Below are positions 49,301 through 56,303 of a stretch of DNA of 64,000 nucleotides, piece by piece (the stretch's first letter is position 1; each line of letters opens with the position of its first letter). The notes beneath the pieces are model-generated. The model was not told the origin of the DNA and searched no databases. It was given only the letters and a program-made list of their open reading frames with translations. A program made the position numbers and the translations under genes. This DNA is from Streptococcus parasanguinis (GTDB lineage: Bacteria > Bacillota > Bacilli > Lactobacillales > Streptococcaceae), in assembly GCA_905188195.1 (NCBI GenBank), contig CAJJKY010000002.1, positions 186,001 to 250,000 on the forward strand. Reading direction: 5' to 3'.

Positions 49301-50534
49301 AGAGTCAGTTTCCGCCAGTCAATCAGAATCTTCAGTTCAAGCCTCGGTTTCTGCCAGCCAATCAGAATCCTTGGTTCAGGAATCCGTATCTGCCAGCCAA
49401 TCAGAATCACTGGTTCAAGAGTCAGTTTCGACAAGTGAATCGGAATTATTGGTTCAGGAGTCTGTATCTGCCAGTCAATCAGAGTCACAGGTTCAAGCCT
49501 CAGTATCTGCTAGCCAATCGGATTCGTTGGTTCAAGCATCTGTATTGACCAGCCAATCAGAATCACTAGTTCAAGAGTCGATTTCAGCTAGTCAGTCAGA
49601 CTCGCTGATTCAATCATCCGTTTCAGCAAGTGGATCAGAATCGCTAATCCAAGAGTCGATCTCAACTAGTCGATCTGAATCTTTGGTTCAAGAATCCGTT
49701 TCTTCAAGCCAATCTGAATCCTTGCTTCAGGAGTCCGCCTCAGCTAGTCAATCAGAATCGCTACTCAAAGAGTCGATTTCATCTAGTCAATCAGAGTCGT
49801 TGGTTCAAGAGTCCGTTTCGGCTAGCCAATCCGAGTCATTGGTTCAGGAATCTGTATCTGCCAGCCAATCAGACTCGTTGGCTCAAGCATCGGTATCGGC
49901 AAGCCAATCAGAATCCTTGGTTCAGGAATCCGTTTCAGCGAGTCAATCCGATTCAGCGAGTCAATCCGATTCACTGGTACAAGAATCAGTTTCTTCAAGT
50001 CAATCTGACTCCTTGGTACAAGCATCCGTTTCGGCAAGTGAATCAAATTCATTGGCTCAAGAATCTATCTCTGCCAGTCAATCAGAGTCGTTGATTAAGG
50101 AATCCTTATCGGCCAGCAGGTCCGTTTCTGCAAGCCAATCAGATTCATTAGTTCAAGCTTCTGCTTCGACAAGCGAATCGGCTTCAACGTCCATGCCAGT
50201 ATCTGAATTTCCTTTGACGAGTGTTTCAGATTCTATAAGCGCATCATCGACAGAGAGTCAATCCTTATCGCAGGAAATTTCTAAATGGATCAGTGTGTCT
50301 TATGCGTCAAGTTTGTCTGCTGTGACAAGTTCTTCGGAGTCTGTCGTGTCTTCGTTTGGCACCTCTTACTCAGAATCTCCATCAGACACAAGCTCGCTAA
50401 CTGCAACGCATTCTTCCGGACCTGCTCTTCCAGAGACAGGTGCCCATCCTTCATCTAATATTCTTGCTACAGGAGCTTCCATTCTTCTGTCTGGATTAGC
50501 CCTTTTAGGAATTCGGAAAAAAGATGGCAAATAA
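43332..50534 (+). CDS. SRR-3: serine-rich-repeat adhesin with 13-residue Leu-Val-Gln-containing repeats
   Basis: The third SRR adhesin, 2400 residues. The accessory-Sec signal contains RFKLIKSGKNW and is cut near residue 91 (after AKA). A short SRR-I (about 118-165) and a helical segment starting VLEQNTSEAELL (shared with SRR-1) precede a binding region (about 290-755) homologous to SRR-1 and the giant adhesin (YTFGIWDF, YREVD, HYTASNPREFPGY, VNYYYRKMT). SRR-II (about 757-2275) is dominated by a 13-residue unit of the type SVSASQSESLVQE, so a hydrophobic pair recurs every 13 residues among the serines. Two distinct spacers interrupt it, each present twice. A degenerate Ser-rich tail leads to LPETG at 2366-2370 and an RKKDGK end. 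An AAGGGGAA site precedes the ATG. Confidence 0.92.
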   Translation: MQFKRSKGNFRETDRVVRFKLIKSGKNWLRASTAALGLFRVVRGQVEETIIANVQQDQIESQKHNQAFLKGLITVGTVFGGAVLATTAKAEDATSLAPTVSETKEETLAEVDSVVLAKTSSQPSESSSVSGSTSLSTSESASASISESTSLSLSEVGSTALSTALSESTQALESEAGIEEPTSLEEDTVLEQNTSEAELLQEIAGNYASKMTDNDRRAVVEAVINKVQAEVAASNNLIHTNASAQAYADQRDRLEKAVDEMMTTLTAAGFVGNTNIDGKPAISAQLAPLAEETYLADDVLDMTPNPEDPNGASVEDPTLDTPGYAKDPHLDKDLLRFSPEELKNFLGEPYTNRYTFGIWDFVNKQGESLGYYATMSIDISEIDPEKHKAMDVYFRIVRKSDGAEIFSQTVSPEGYGQDIQLPKEVLIGQAPFGNKVFNSKPTTGNGTFGMLTNFIPEQAFLFRSIYDVMTPENQGQLIRTYPSIKIPSMMGQQSTFYREVDPNGRWFNGEYEPTGKERSLLEYRIYGLEGQHYTASNPREFPGYVQVPAHTVFPNRKSGVFDNSKNGKSRVELLGDAREHFIRSEVVPTSQNGDYILRYYVLDPSKVYNVSNLDVGNEPVFDKYTLVYEKEFKQDSSDALSDLGGTRKVESRNKDYFLNVTPKRVDDRHFELEITGWFSAKETVTYTDENTGKEYTVPKPFTELPKSAFLSNNQTMIVGKDASPQGAEGFSNFKQTIQKMVVSNPLTSVNYYYRKMTSSESASQSQSFSASTSASLVSDSISSSQSVSASESVSLSQASSSASQSESLVQASVSASQSESLVQSSVSASQSDSLIQASVSASQSESLVQSSVSASQSESLVQASVSASQSESLVQESVSASQSDSLVQESISASQSDSLIQASVSASQSESLVKESVSASQSDSLVRESVFASQSESLVQASVSASQSDSLIKESVSASQSESLIKESVSASQSDSLAQASVSASQSESLVKESVSASQSDSLVRESVSASQSESLVQASVSASQSDSLIKESVSASQSDSLIKESVSASQSDSLVQASVSASQSESLVQASVSASQSDSLVQDSVSVSQSELLIQESVSASQSESLIQASVSASQSESLVQSSVSVSQSESLLQESVSTSQSDSLVQESVSSSQSESLVQESISASQSDSQSKAASASKSESEKASKSASLSQSVSLSNLASRSISVSQSQSTSAVGSEEVVSQLISLSQSISMSKKLSESVSLSQSESLLQESVSASQSDSLIQASVSSSQSESLVQASVSASQSDSLVQTSVSASQSESLVQESVSASQSESLIKESVSASQSDSLVQASVSASQSESLIKESVSASQSESLVQESVSASESNSLTQESISASQSESLVQESVSASESNSLAQESISASQSDSLAQSSVSASQSESLVQASVSASQSESLVQASVSESQSESLIQESVSASQSDSLVQESVSASQSESLVKESVSASQSESLVQESVSVSQSQSTSDVESKSQITESMSFSRSDSMSQSESQVSTDLQSTSMSQSESLVQESVSASQSDSLVQESVSASQSDSLVQESVSASQSESLVQESISTSRSESLVQESVSASQSGSLVQASISASQSESLIQASVSASESNSLVRESISASQSDSLVQESVSASQSDSLIQESVSASQSESLVQASVSASQSDSQSKAVSVSKSESEKASKSVLLSQSESLSNLVSKSISVSQSQSTSAVGSEEVVSQLISLSQSISMSKKLSESVSASQSDSLVQESVLASQSDSLVQESVLASQSDSLIQASVSASQSESLVQESVSASESDSLVQESVLASQSESQIQASVSASESDSLVQESVSASESESLVQESVSASQSEPLVQESISVSQSDSLVQASVSASQSESLVQESVSTSQSESLVQESVSASQSQSTSDVGSKSQITESMSSSRSDSMSQSESQVSTDLQSTSLSQSESLVRESVSASESESLVQESVSASQSDSLIQESVSASQSESSVQASVSASQSESLVQESVSASQSESLVQESVSTSESELLVQESVSASQSESQVQASVSASQSDSLVQASVLTSQSESLVQESISASQSDSLIQSSVSASGSESLIQESISTSRSESLVQESVSSSQSESLLQESASASQSESLLKESISSSQSESLVQESVSASQSESLVQESVSASQSDSLAQASVSASQSESLVQESVSASQSDSASQSDSLVQESVSSSQSDSLVQASVSASESNSLAQESISASQSESLIKESLSASRSVSASQSDSLVQASASTSESASTSMPVSEFPLTSVSDSISASSTESQSLSQEISKWISVSYASSLSAVTSSSESVVSSFGTSYSESPSDTSSLTATHSSGPALPETGAHPSSNILATGASILLSGLALLGIRKKDGK
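46841..47058 (+). repeat. Spacer A, first copy, in SRR-3
   Basis: A non-13-mer block containing KSESEKASKS, TSAVGSEEVVSQLISL and SMSKKLSES. The second copy is at 48377-48594, an offset of 1536 bases. Confidence 0.85.
47811..47945 (+). repeat. Spacer B, first copy, in SRR-3
   Basis: A block containing QSTSDVESKSQITESM and QVSTDLQSTS. The second copy is at 49074-49208, an offset of 1263 bases. Confidence 0.85.
48377..48594 (+). repeat. Spacer A, second copy, in SRR-3
   Basis: Near-identical in DNA to 46841-47058. Together with the two B spacers this gives an A-B-A-B order within the SRR tract. Confidence 0.85.
49074..49208 (+). repeat. Spacer B, second copy, in SRR-3
   Basis: Near-identical to 47811-47945. 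Confidence 0.85.
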
Positions 50535-50540
50535 AACCTT

Positions 50541-50566
50541 AAAAGACCGGAATGAACCGGTCTTTT
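50541..50566 (+). terminator. Intrinsic terminator of SRR-3
   Basis: A perfect 10-bp stem AAAAGACCGG/CCGGTCTTTT with an AATGAA loop. Confidence 0.92.
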
Positions 50567-50599
50567 ATTGATCTAGAATGTCTAAGAAGTTGGGAAATA

Positions 50600-50608
50600 T
50601 GTTATAAT
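50600..50608 (+). promoter_or_regulatory. Extended -10 promoter of gtf3
   Basis: TGT precedes TATAAT (TGN-TATAAT); no convincing -35 box. The leader to the ATG at 50722 is about 105 bases. Confidence 0.6.
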
Positions 50609-50721
50609 GAATGAGGAAGTTTTCGTTGAGGGATATGAAAAAGGTTACTTTGTGAAAAGCTCTGTTTGCCTTCATATCTTCAGAAAATATGGGATTAAAA
50701 AAGAAGAGTCAGAGGAAAGAG

Positions 50722-51726
50722 ATGAAAATCCATTTTACAAATTTATTTGGGCAATCTTCGAAAAGTGTTGCCCTGATGGCACAAAACGATATTATGAATG
50801 TCGTTCGTGAACTTGGGGTTAATGAATTAGGGATCTACTTTTATGATCATAGCAATGAACCAGCTAGCGAATTGAACTCGCGAATGGATGGGATTTTAGC
50901 AGGCGTTGCTTTTGGGGATATCGTCTTCGTTCAATCTCCTTCTTGGAATGGAATTGAGTGGGACCGCCGTTTGGTTGATAAGTTAAAACTCCTTCAAACC
51001 AAGCTGGTCATGTTTATCCATGATGTTCCACCACTCATGTTTGAGAGCAATTATTACCTAATGCCTAACTATATCGACATGTACAATCAGAGTGATCTGG
51101 TCGTTGTTCCGTCAGAGCAAATGTACCATCGTCTAGTATCAGAAGGGCTCACAGTGAAAAAATATGTGGTCCAAAAGTTGTGGGATTTGACCCACAGTTT
51201 GGATCTCTATACTCCGCAATTTGAGAAAAAACTGATCTTCTCAGGGAATCCGTCGCGTTTCCCACATATCATCGATTGGAAATATGAGACACCCCTTCAT
51301 GTCTATACCGAACCGGTTGAAGGAGTCGATTATTCTAAGGTCCATATAGAAGGCTGGCGGACTAAGCAAGAGTTGCTTCTCGAGCTTTCCAAGGGTGGTT
51401 TTGGGCTTGTCTGGGGAAATTCTGAGAATCCTGAGGATGAGCGGGATTACTACAAAGAAAATATTTCCTACAAACTATCAACTTATCTATCTGCTGGTCT
51501 TCCAGTAGTAGTGCCAGACTATTTGTCAAATGCAGACTATATTCGAGAAAAAGGGCTGGGCTTTGTAGCTTCCAGTCTTGAAGAAGCCAATCGTTTGGTC
51601 CAAAACTGTACAGAAGAAGAGTACGCCCAAATGGTCCGAAAGGCTCAATATACTTCTTATTTGATCCGCAATGGCTATTTTACAAAGAAATTATTTGTCG
51701 ATACCATCATGGCTTTAGGAGAATAA
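50722..51726 (+). CDS. gtf3: Glycosyltransferase Gtf3 (SRR glycan second-step enzyme)
   Basis: In Streptococcus parasanguinis Gtf3 adds glucose to the GlcNAc put on the SRR protein by Gtf1/Gtf2; in the GspB system the equivalent gene is called nss. This 334-residue protein closely matches that family as I recall it: the start MKIHFTNLFGQS, then FIHDVPPLMFESNYYLM, SRFPHI, GGFGLVWGN and the C-terminal NGYFTKKL. An in-frame ATG at 50689 would add 11 basic residues, but the AGAGGAAAG site and family length favour 50722. It lies after the SRR-3 terminator with its own promoter and terminator, separate from the secY2 operon. No other glycosyltransferase lies between the SRR genes and secY2. Confidence 0.9.
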   Translation: MKIHFTNLFGQSSKSVALMAQNDIMNVVRELGVNELGIYFYDHSNEPASELNSRMDGILAGVAFGDIVFVQSPSWNGIEWDRRLVDKLKLLQTKLVMFIHDVPPLMFESNYYLMPNYIDMYNQSDLVVVPSEQMYHRLVSEGLTVKKYVVQKLWDLTHSLDLYTPQFEKKLIFSGNPSRFPHIIDWKYETPLHVYTEPVEGVDYSKVHIEGWRTKQELLLELSKGGFGLVWGNSENPEDERDYYKENISYKLSTYLSAGLPVVVPDYLSNADYIREKGLGFVASSLEEANRLVQNCTEEEYAQMVRKAQYTSYLIRNGYFTKKLFVDTIMALGE

Positions 51727-51742
51727 TGTCCAAGTAAACCAG

Positions 51743-51774
51743 ATTCTTCAGATAAACATCTGAAGGATTTTTTG
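51743..51774 (+). terminator. Intrinsic terminator between gtf3 and secY2
   Basis: CTTCAGAT/ATCTGAAG stem with an AAAC loop and a T-run. Confidence 0.8.
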
Positions 51775-51833
51775 TTGAATACGGTACCAAATGGGGAATT
51801 TGAAATATTATCAAATATTAGTGACAAATGAGT

Positions 51834-51861
51834 TTGGAAAAGTCGCAAATTATGGTAAAAT
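51834..51861 (+). promoter_or_regulatory. Promoter of the secY2-asp5 operon
   Basis: TTGGAA and TAAAAT 16 bases apart, with TGG before the -10 box. The leader is about 80 bases. Confidence 0.65.
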
Positions 51862-51925
51862 AAGTTGAGATAAAATGCTCTAAAGGCACATATTTAAAGG
51901 CTGTTTCCCTGGTGGAAGAGTCAAA

Positions 51926-51967
51926 ATGAGTAAGAGAAAGTTTAAAAGAAATGTTAAAACGATCTGA
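51926..51967 (+). CDS. Candidate 13-codon basic leader frame overlapping the secY2 start
   Basis: ATG at 51926 encodes MSKRKFKRNVKTI and stops 17 bases inside secY2 in another frame, after a GGTGGAAGAG element. It might couple or modulate secY2 translation. Only its position supports it. Confidence 0.25.
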   Translation: MSKRKFKRNVKTI

Positions 51968-53168
51968 AGTAGGAAAGAGATTTTGTTGGACGATATTTTT
52001 CGTCTTTATTTATGTTTTGGGAAGTAAAATTTCCCTGCCTTTTGTTGACTTATCAAAGGCCTTGAGACTCAATGAGGGAACGACAACGGGCTTGCAGCTC
52101 TCAAGCGCTGTGATGGGGGGAAATCTCCGCGGGATGTCGATCTTTTCGATCGGTCTATCCCCATGGATGTCTTCCATGATTTTGTGGCGGATGTTTACCG
52201 TTTCAAAACGCTTTAACCTCGAAAAAACCAGCACGGAGATAGTGGAGCGACGAAAGATGTACGTGACCTTAGCGCTCGCCATCGTCCAGTCTTTGGCAGT
52301 GGCCATGTATCTCCCCTTGAAGACAGGGTTGAATCCCGGACTTGTCATTGCGGTCAATACCATGATTATGGTAGCCGGAGCCTTCTTTTTAGTTTGGCTC
52401 TCCGATCTAAATGCCGCTTTGGGGCTTGGAAGTTCTGTTGTGATCATGATGGCTGGGATGGTTATGTACCTGCCCGAAGACGTGATGCAGACCCTTTCAA
52501 ATGTCAATAATATCCCAGAAATCGCTTATGTTCTGGGCGTGATTTTCATCTTGATTTTTGTCTATGTGGCAGTCTTGGTGGAATATTCTAAGTACCAGAT
52601 TCCTGTCAATAAATTAGGGATCCACAACAACTTGAAAAGTTATACTTTTTTGGATATCAAGCTCAACCCTGCAGGAGGGATGCCCTTCATGTACGCCATG
52701 ACCTTGGTGTCCATTCCTCAGTATGCTATGCTCCTGATCTTGTCTATGGATTCCAATGCCAAGTGGGCTGCTCGTTTAGCCAAACACTTGGTGATGGGAG
52801 ATCCGATTTGGATTCTTCTTTACATTCTGATGATCGCCCTTCTCTCTTTTGCTTTCGCCTTTGTCAATGTGAACGGAGAAGAAATTGCAGATAAGATGAT
52901 GAAGGCTTCCGAGTATATCGATCATGTCTATCCTGGAGCAGATACACGTCGCTATATCAATAAAATTGTGCTACGCTTGACGGTTTTTGGGACCTTGTAT
53001 CTGATCCTCTTCACGGCGCTTCCTTTTTCTCTCCTGTTATGGGATAAGGATCTCTTGCGCTTGACCATGATTCCAGGAACCTTCCTCATGTTTGTCGGGA
53101 TGATTTACAATATCCGAGAAGAAATTCGTGCCCTTCGTGTGAATCAACGTTATACAAGAATATTCTAG
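51951..53168 (+). CDS. secY2: Accessory Sec translocon channel SecY2
   Basis: The channel of the accessory Sec system, dedicated to export of glycosylated SRR proteins. The 405-residue polytopic membrane protein resembles SecY but is shorter than the housekeeping copy. It has a cytoplasmic start (MLKRSEVGKRF), the SecY-like ISLPFVDL and MSIFSIGLSPWMSSMIL segments and about ten hydrophobic helices, ending in a cytoplasmic basic tail (EIRALRVNQRYTR). It opens the secY2-asp1-asp2-asp3-secA2-gtfA-gtfB-asp4-asp5 operon, and its stop overlaps the asp1 ribosome-binding site. Confidence 0.94.
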   Translation: MLKRSEVGKRFCWTIFFVFIYVLGSKISLPFVDLSKALRLNEGTTTGLQLSSAVMGGNLRGMSIFSIGLSPWMSSMILWRMFTVSKRFNLEKTSTEIVERRKMYVTLALAIVQSLAVAMYLPLKTGLNPGLVIAVNTMIMVAGAFFLVWLSDLNAALGLGSSVVIMMAGMVMYLPEDVMQTLSNVNNIPEIAYVLGVIFILIFVYVAVLVEYSKYQIPVNKLGIHNNLKSYTFLDIKLNPAGGMPFMYAMTLVSIPQYAMLLILSMDSNAKWAARLAKHLVMGDPIWILLYILMIALLSFAFAFVNVNGEEIADKMMKASEYIDHVYPGADTRRYINKIVLRLTVFGTLYLILFTALPFSLLLWDKDLLRLTMIPGTFLMFVGMIYNIREEIRALRVNQRYTRIF

Positions 53169-53176
53169 GAGTAACC

Positions 53177-54766
53177 ATGTATTATTTTGTACCAGCCTGG
53201 TATGGAACGGACCGCATCTGGCAGCAAACAGCTACCCCTTGGTACTGGATGCGAGAGTCCATTGAATTTGACGATACCATTAATCAAGTTCGTATTTTTC
53301 AAGAAGCAGAAATGGATCGGATCTTATTGTTACCTCAATATTGTCCACAACTGCGCTATTTTTTACACCGCCAAGATTTGTTAGAGACAGATGTGCTTTC
53401 GATTTTTGATAAGATCCAACAGGTTCCGTCTGATTTGGCTATGCGCCCAGTTCAGCTTCAGGACATCGAATGGCCGAGTGAGACCACTTTTTCCTATACT
53501 CCCTTTTTGGTGATGGCATTTCGTAAGGGCCACCACCTAGCGAAAATTGATATGGGAGTGGATGGAAACCTTCTCTCTTTGACCCGTTATAAGAATGACG
53601 AGATCAGCTACATCGAGTACTTAGATGATCGTGGCTTTATCTCTAGTAGAATCTACTACAATGAGGGAAAACCCTATTTCCAAGAGTATCTGAGTTTTGA
53701 TGGGCAATGGGTTTTGAGAGAGATGTTGATCGAAGAGAACCACTCCGTCATGGTTAATGAAGCTTTCTTTCATGCCTTCAAAAAAGAAAGCTATGCCAAT
53801 ATGGGAGACGTTGTCGCTGAAAAAATGAAGGAGCAGCTAGCAACCTTGGTTCCAGGACGAGATCAGTTGGTTTTGGCAGCTCATCCAGCAAATTTGGCTT
53901 TTTTACAAGATACAGCAAGTAGTGTCAAGAAAGTCTTGTCTTTCTACGGGGATCGCCAGCCCTTGTCTGCCGAAAACTTTGCCCTCTATTTTGATATGAT
54001 TGATGCTCAGCTCTTGATTACAGATAGTGAAAAAACCAAAGAAGCGATTGGGGTCTTTTCTCCTAGCTTGGCTCAGAAGACACACCGGATTACCTCTTTT
54101 GACTCCCGCCTCCGTTTGGGATCTAGTCAGGAACGCAAGGAATCAAAGATTTACTTTTACGTCAATGAAGCTGAGCTTCCAAGTAAGAGCCAGCTCAAGA
54201 AGGTTCTGGAGGTCTTGGCGCAACATCCTTTATTTGAAGTTGTTTTTGCATTTTACAATGGATCACCGGAGCGTGTTAAGGAATTAGAAGGGCAACTCGA
54301 GGAATTGATCGCTAGCGAGCAGGACTTTCATCTGGTTCAATCACCAGCCCAAATGGAAGGACTTGGGGAAAACCAGATCATCGATGAAGAGTCCGTACAA
54401 GACGCACCGGACTACCGTTTTGTAGTTAAGAATTTTTCAAATGAAAATGACATTATTCAAGAGTTGGAAAAAACACGCTTGATCGTAGATTTAAGCGAGG
54501 AACCCAACCTCTATACGCAGATTGCAGGGATCTCTGCTGGGATTCCACAGGTCAACCGCGTCCAGACAGAATATGTCGATCATTTGAAAAATGGCTATGT
54601 CTTATCAAAGGGAGACAAGGAATTAGAGAAGGCAATCACGCACTTCTTATTGGAATTGAAGCCTTGGAACGAAGCCTTGGTCTACTCGATCGAAAAAATT
54701 CAAGAATACACCGGTCAACGCTTGATCGAGAAATGGGAAGGATGGATGAAAGAACGTCATGGATAA
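53177..54766 (+). CDS. asp1: Accessory secretory protein Asp1
   Basis: Asp1 (Gap1 in S. parasanguinis) forms a complex with Asp2 and Asp3 that binds the SRR preprotein and SecA2 at the membrane. It has a glycosyltransferase-like fold but no known transferase activity. The 529-residue protein begins with the typical MYYFVPAWYG. Start at an ATG eight bases after the secY2 stop, with AGGAG in the gap. Its 3' end overlaps asp2 by eight bases, indicating coupled translation. Confidence 0.93.
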   Translation: MYYFVPAWYGTDRIWQQTATPWYWMRESIEFDDTINQVRIFQEAEMDRILLLPQYCPQLRYFLHRQDLLETDVLSIFDKIQQVPSDLAMRPVQLQDIEWPSETTFSYTPFLVMAFRKGHHLAKIDMGVDGNLLSLTRYKNDEISYIEYLDDRGFISSRIYYNEGKPYFQEYLSFDGQWVLREMLIEENHSVMVNEAFFHAFKKESYANMGDVVAEKMKEQLATLVPGRDQLVLAAHPANLAFLQDTASSVKKVLSFYGDRQPLSAENFALYFDMIDAQLLITDSEKTKEAIGVFSPSLAQKTHRITSFDSRLRLGSSQERKESKIYFYVNEAELPSKSQLKKVLEVLAQHPLFEVVFAFYNGSPERVKELEGQLEELIASEQDFHLVQSPAQMEGLGENQIIDEESVQDAPDYRFVVKNFSNENDIIQELEKTRLIVDLSEEPNLYTQIAGISAGIPQVNRVQTEYVDHLKNGYVLSKGDKELEKAITHFLLELKPWNEALVYSIEKIQEYTGQRLIEKWEGWMKERHG

Positions 54767-56303
54767 AAAACTACAAATACCCCATATTCTCCAAATTGGA
54801 TCAAGCAGTTGGCAGGATCAGGTGGAACTTCCTGCTGGACTAGGCTGGCACTTTTTTCAAGTGACGGATCTTCCTTCTCTCAAAGACTATATGGAAGAAG
54901 AGGAAATCTCCAAATTCAAAGCCTTGATTCTGGAAAAGCCAGAAGATTTATTAGCTTTAGGAGAAGACCTGGCTTATTTCCAGCCGTATACCGTTTTTTA
55001 TGATCAAAGCCATGAACTAGAGGTGCCTTCTGAAGAATTGGCTCACCTATTAAGGCTCAAGCAAGCAAAACCCTGGGATTTCTCAAACAAGCATCAATTT
55101 CTCTACGTCTTAGAGCGCTTTTTATACGACAATCAATATGGAGATGCCTTTACGGTTCGTGACCTGCGAGTGAGACCAGATTTTGCGGGCCAGCAAACGG
55201 TGTTGGGGCAACATTTTCTTCAGCTAGATGGATCATACGGTGAAGAGTTTACACCGATTGCTCAGTGGGTCTACAACTATGTGTACGATGCTAGCCGTCC
55301 CATCAATTTTTGGTTGGAATATGAAAAAGATCCAAGCTGTCAGCTGCAATTGCGGATTCAATTTTACCGCTTTGGTGCTCTGGGAGAGTGGGTCAAAGAT
55401 GCAGTTTTTTCAGAAGAAGAGATGGAGCAACCGCTAGAATTGGATGGAGCAGAACCTTATTACCTAGCCTTTTCGCTGGAAGCAAAAGGAGAGGGGGCGC
55501 TTACGATCGGAGCCTTACATAAGCGCTTGTCACATGGTCCTTTAGGAGAGATGACCGTAGGAGCTAAGACGCTACGGGACCACAAACGCCAAGAAATTTT
55601 TGCTTATTTCCATCCTGGCGATATGAAGCCACCTTTAAACATTTACTTTTCTGGGTATCGCCCGGCCGAAGGTTTTGAAGGGTTTGGGATGATGCGTGCG
55701 ATGGGTAGTCCCTTTATTCTCTTTTCTGACCCAAGACTGGAAGGTGGATCCTTCTATATGGGCTCAGAAGAATTGGAAAGTCAAATTACTGCCTTTATTG
55801 ATCAGCACTTGGACTTGCTCGGCTTTGAGCCAAAAGATATGAATTTTTCAGGCTTGTCCATGGGGACCTTTGGTGCCCTTTACTATGGTGCTCTTTATTC
55901 TCCTCATGCGATCTTGGTCGGAAAACCCATTGTCAATCTGGGGGATGTCGCTGCCAACCTGAAATTTAAACGCCCAGATGAGTTTGGAACATCCCTAGAT
56001 ATGATGCAGTTGATCATTGGTCAAGTGTCGCAAGAAGGGATCGGTCAGCTCAATCAACGCTTCTGGGCCCGGTTTAACCAGGCAGATTTCAAGGATACGA
56101 TTTTAGCCCTTGCCTATATGAGGGATGATGACTATGACCAGCAGGCTTATCCAGATATTTTAGAGGCCTTGTATGAATTGCCGGTTCGTATTATCAGCAC
56201 TAGCCGTGCCGGTCGACACAATGATGCGAGTGGTCCGATCATTGAGTGGTTTGTGACCCAGTACAAAGAAATCATGGAAAGAGACTTTGGAAGAAACCAA
56301 TGA
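54759..56303 (+). CDS. asp2: Accessory secretory protein Asp2 (acetyltransferase-type)
   Basis: Asp2 (Gap2) is part of the Asp1-3 complex and in S. gordonii also O-acetylates GlcNAc on the SRR glycan. The 514-residue protein has an alpha/beta-hydrolase-like C-terminal half with the nucleophile Ser367 in GLSMGTFG and the catalytic His487 in AGRHNDASG. These lie at a constant +5 offset from the Ser362/His482 I recall for S. gordonii. The residue matching Glu452 is Asp457 in MRDDDYD, a conservative change. The gene overlaps asp1 by eight bases and asp3 by four (ATGA). Confidence 0.93.
   Translation: MDKKLQIPHILQIGSSSWQDQVELPAGLGWHFFQVTDLPSLKDYMEEEEISKFKALILEKPEDLLALGEDLAYFQPYTVFYDQSHELEVPSEELAHLLRLKQAKPWDFSNKHQFLYVLERFLYDNQYGDAFTVRDLRVRPDFAGQQTVLGQHFLQLDGSYGEEFTPIAQWVYNYVYDASRPINFWLEYEKDPSCQLQLRIQFYRFGALGEWVKDAVFSEEEMEQPLELDGAEPYYLAFSLEAKGEGALTIGALHKRLSHGPLGEMTVGAKTLRDHKRQEIFAYFHPGDMKPPLNIYFSGYRPAEGFEGFGMMRAMGSPFILFSDPRLEGGSFYMGSEELESQITAFIDQHLDLLGFEPKDMNFSGLSMGTFGALYYGALYSPHAILVGKPIVNLGDVAANLKFKRPDEFGTSLDMMQLIIGQVSQEGIGQLNQRFWARFNQADFKDTILALAYMRDDDYDQQAYPDILEALYELPVRIISTSRAGRHNDASGPIIEWFVTQYKEIMERDFGRNQ

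Larger units (their letters stand above)
45600..50150 (+). repeat. 13-residue (39-base) tandem repeat of SRR-3
   Basis: Many tens of copies of SVSASQS(D/E)SL(V/I)(Q/K)(A/E/S). The fixed positions are the alternating serines and the Leu-Val/Ile-Gln/Lys triplet. Variation is concentrated at the Asp/Glu position and the last residue. Confidence 0.9.

Noticed and set aside
31605..50150. Regular DNA repeats that might suggest a CRISPR array or satellite
   Set aside because: They are in-frame coding repeats without unique equal-length spacers; repeat lengths are multiples of three and the reading frames stay open over thousands of codons.
50607..50810. Possible small gene (67 codons) before gtf3
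   Set aside because: It begins at the -10 box itself, overlaps gtf3 in another frame, and lacks a ribosome-binding site.
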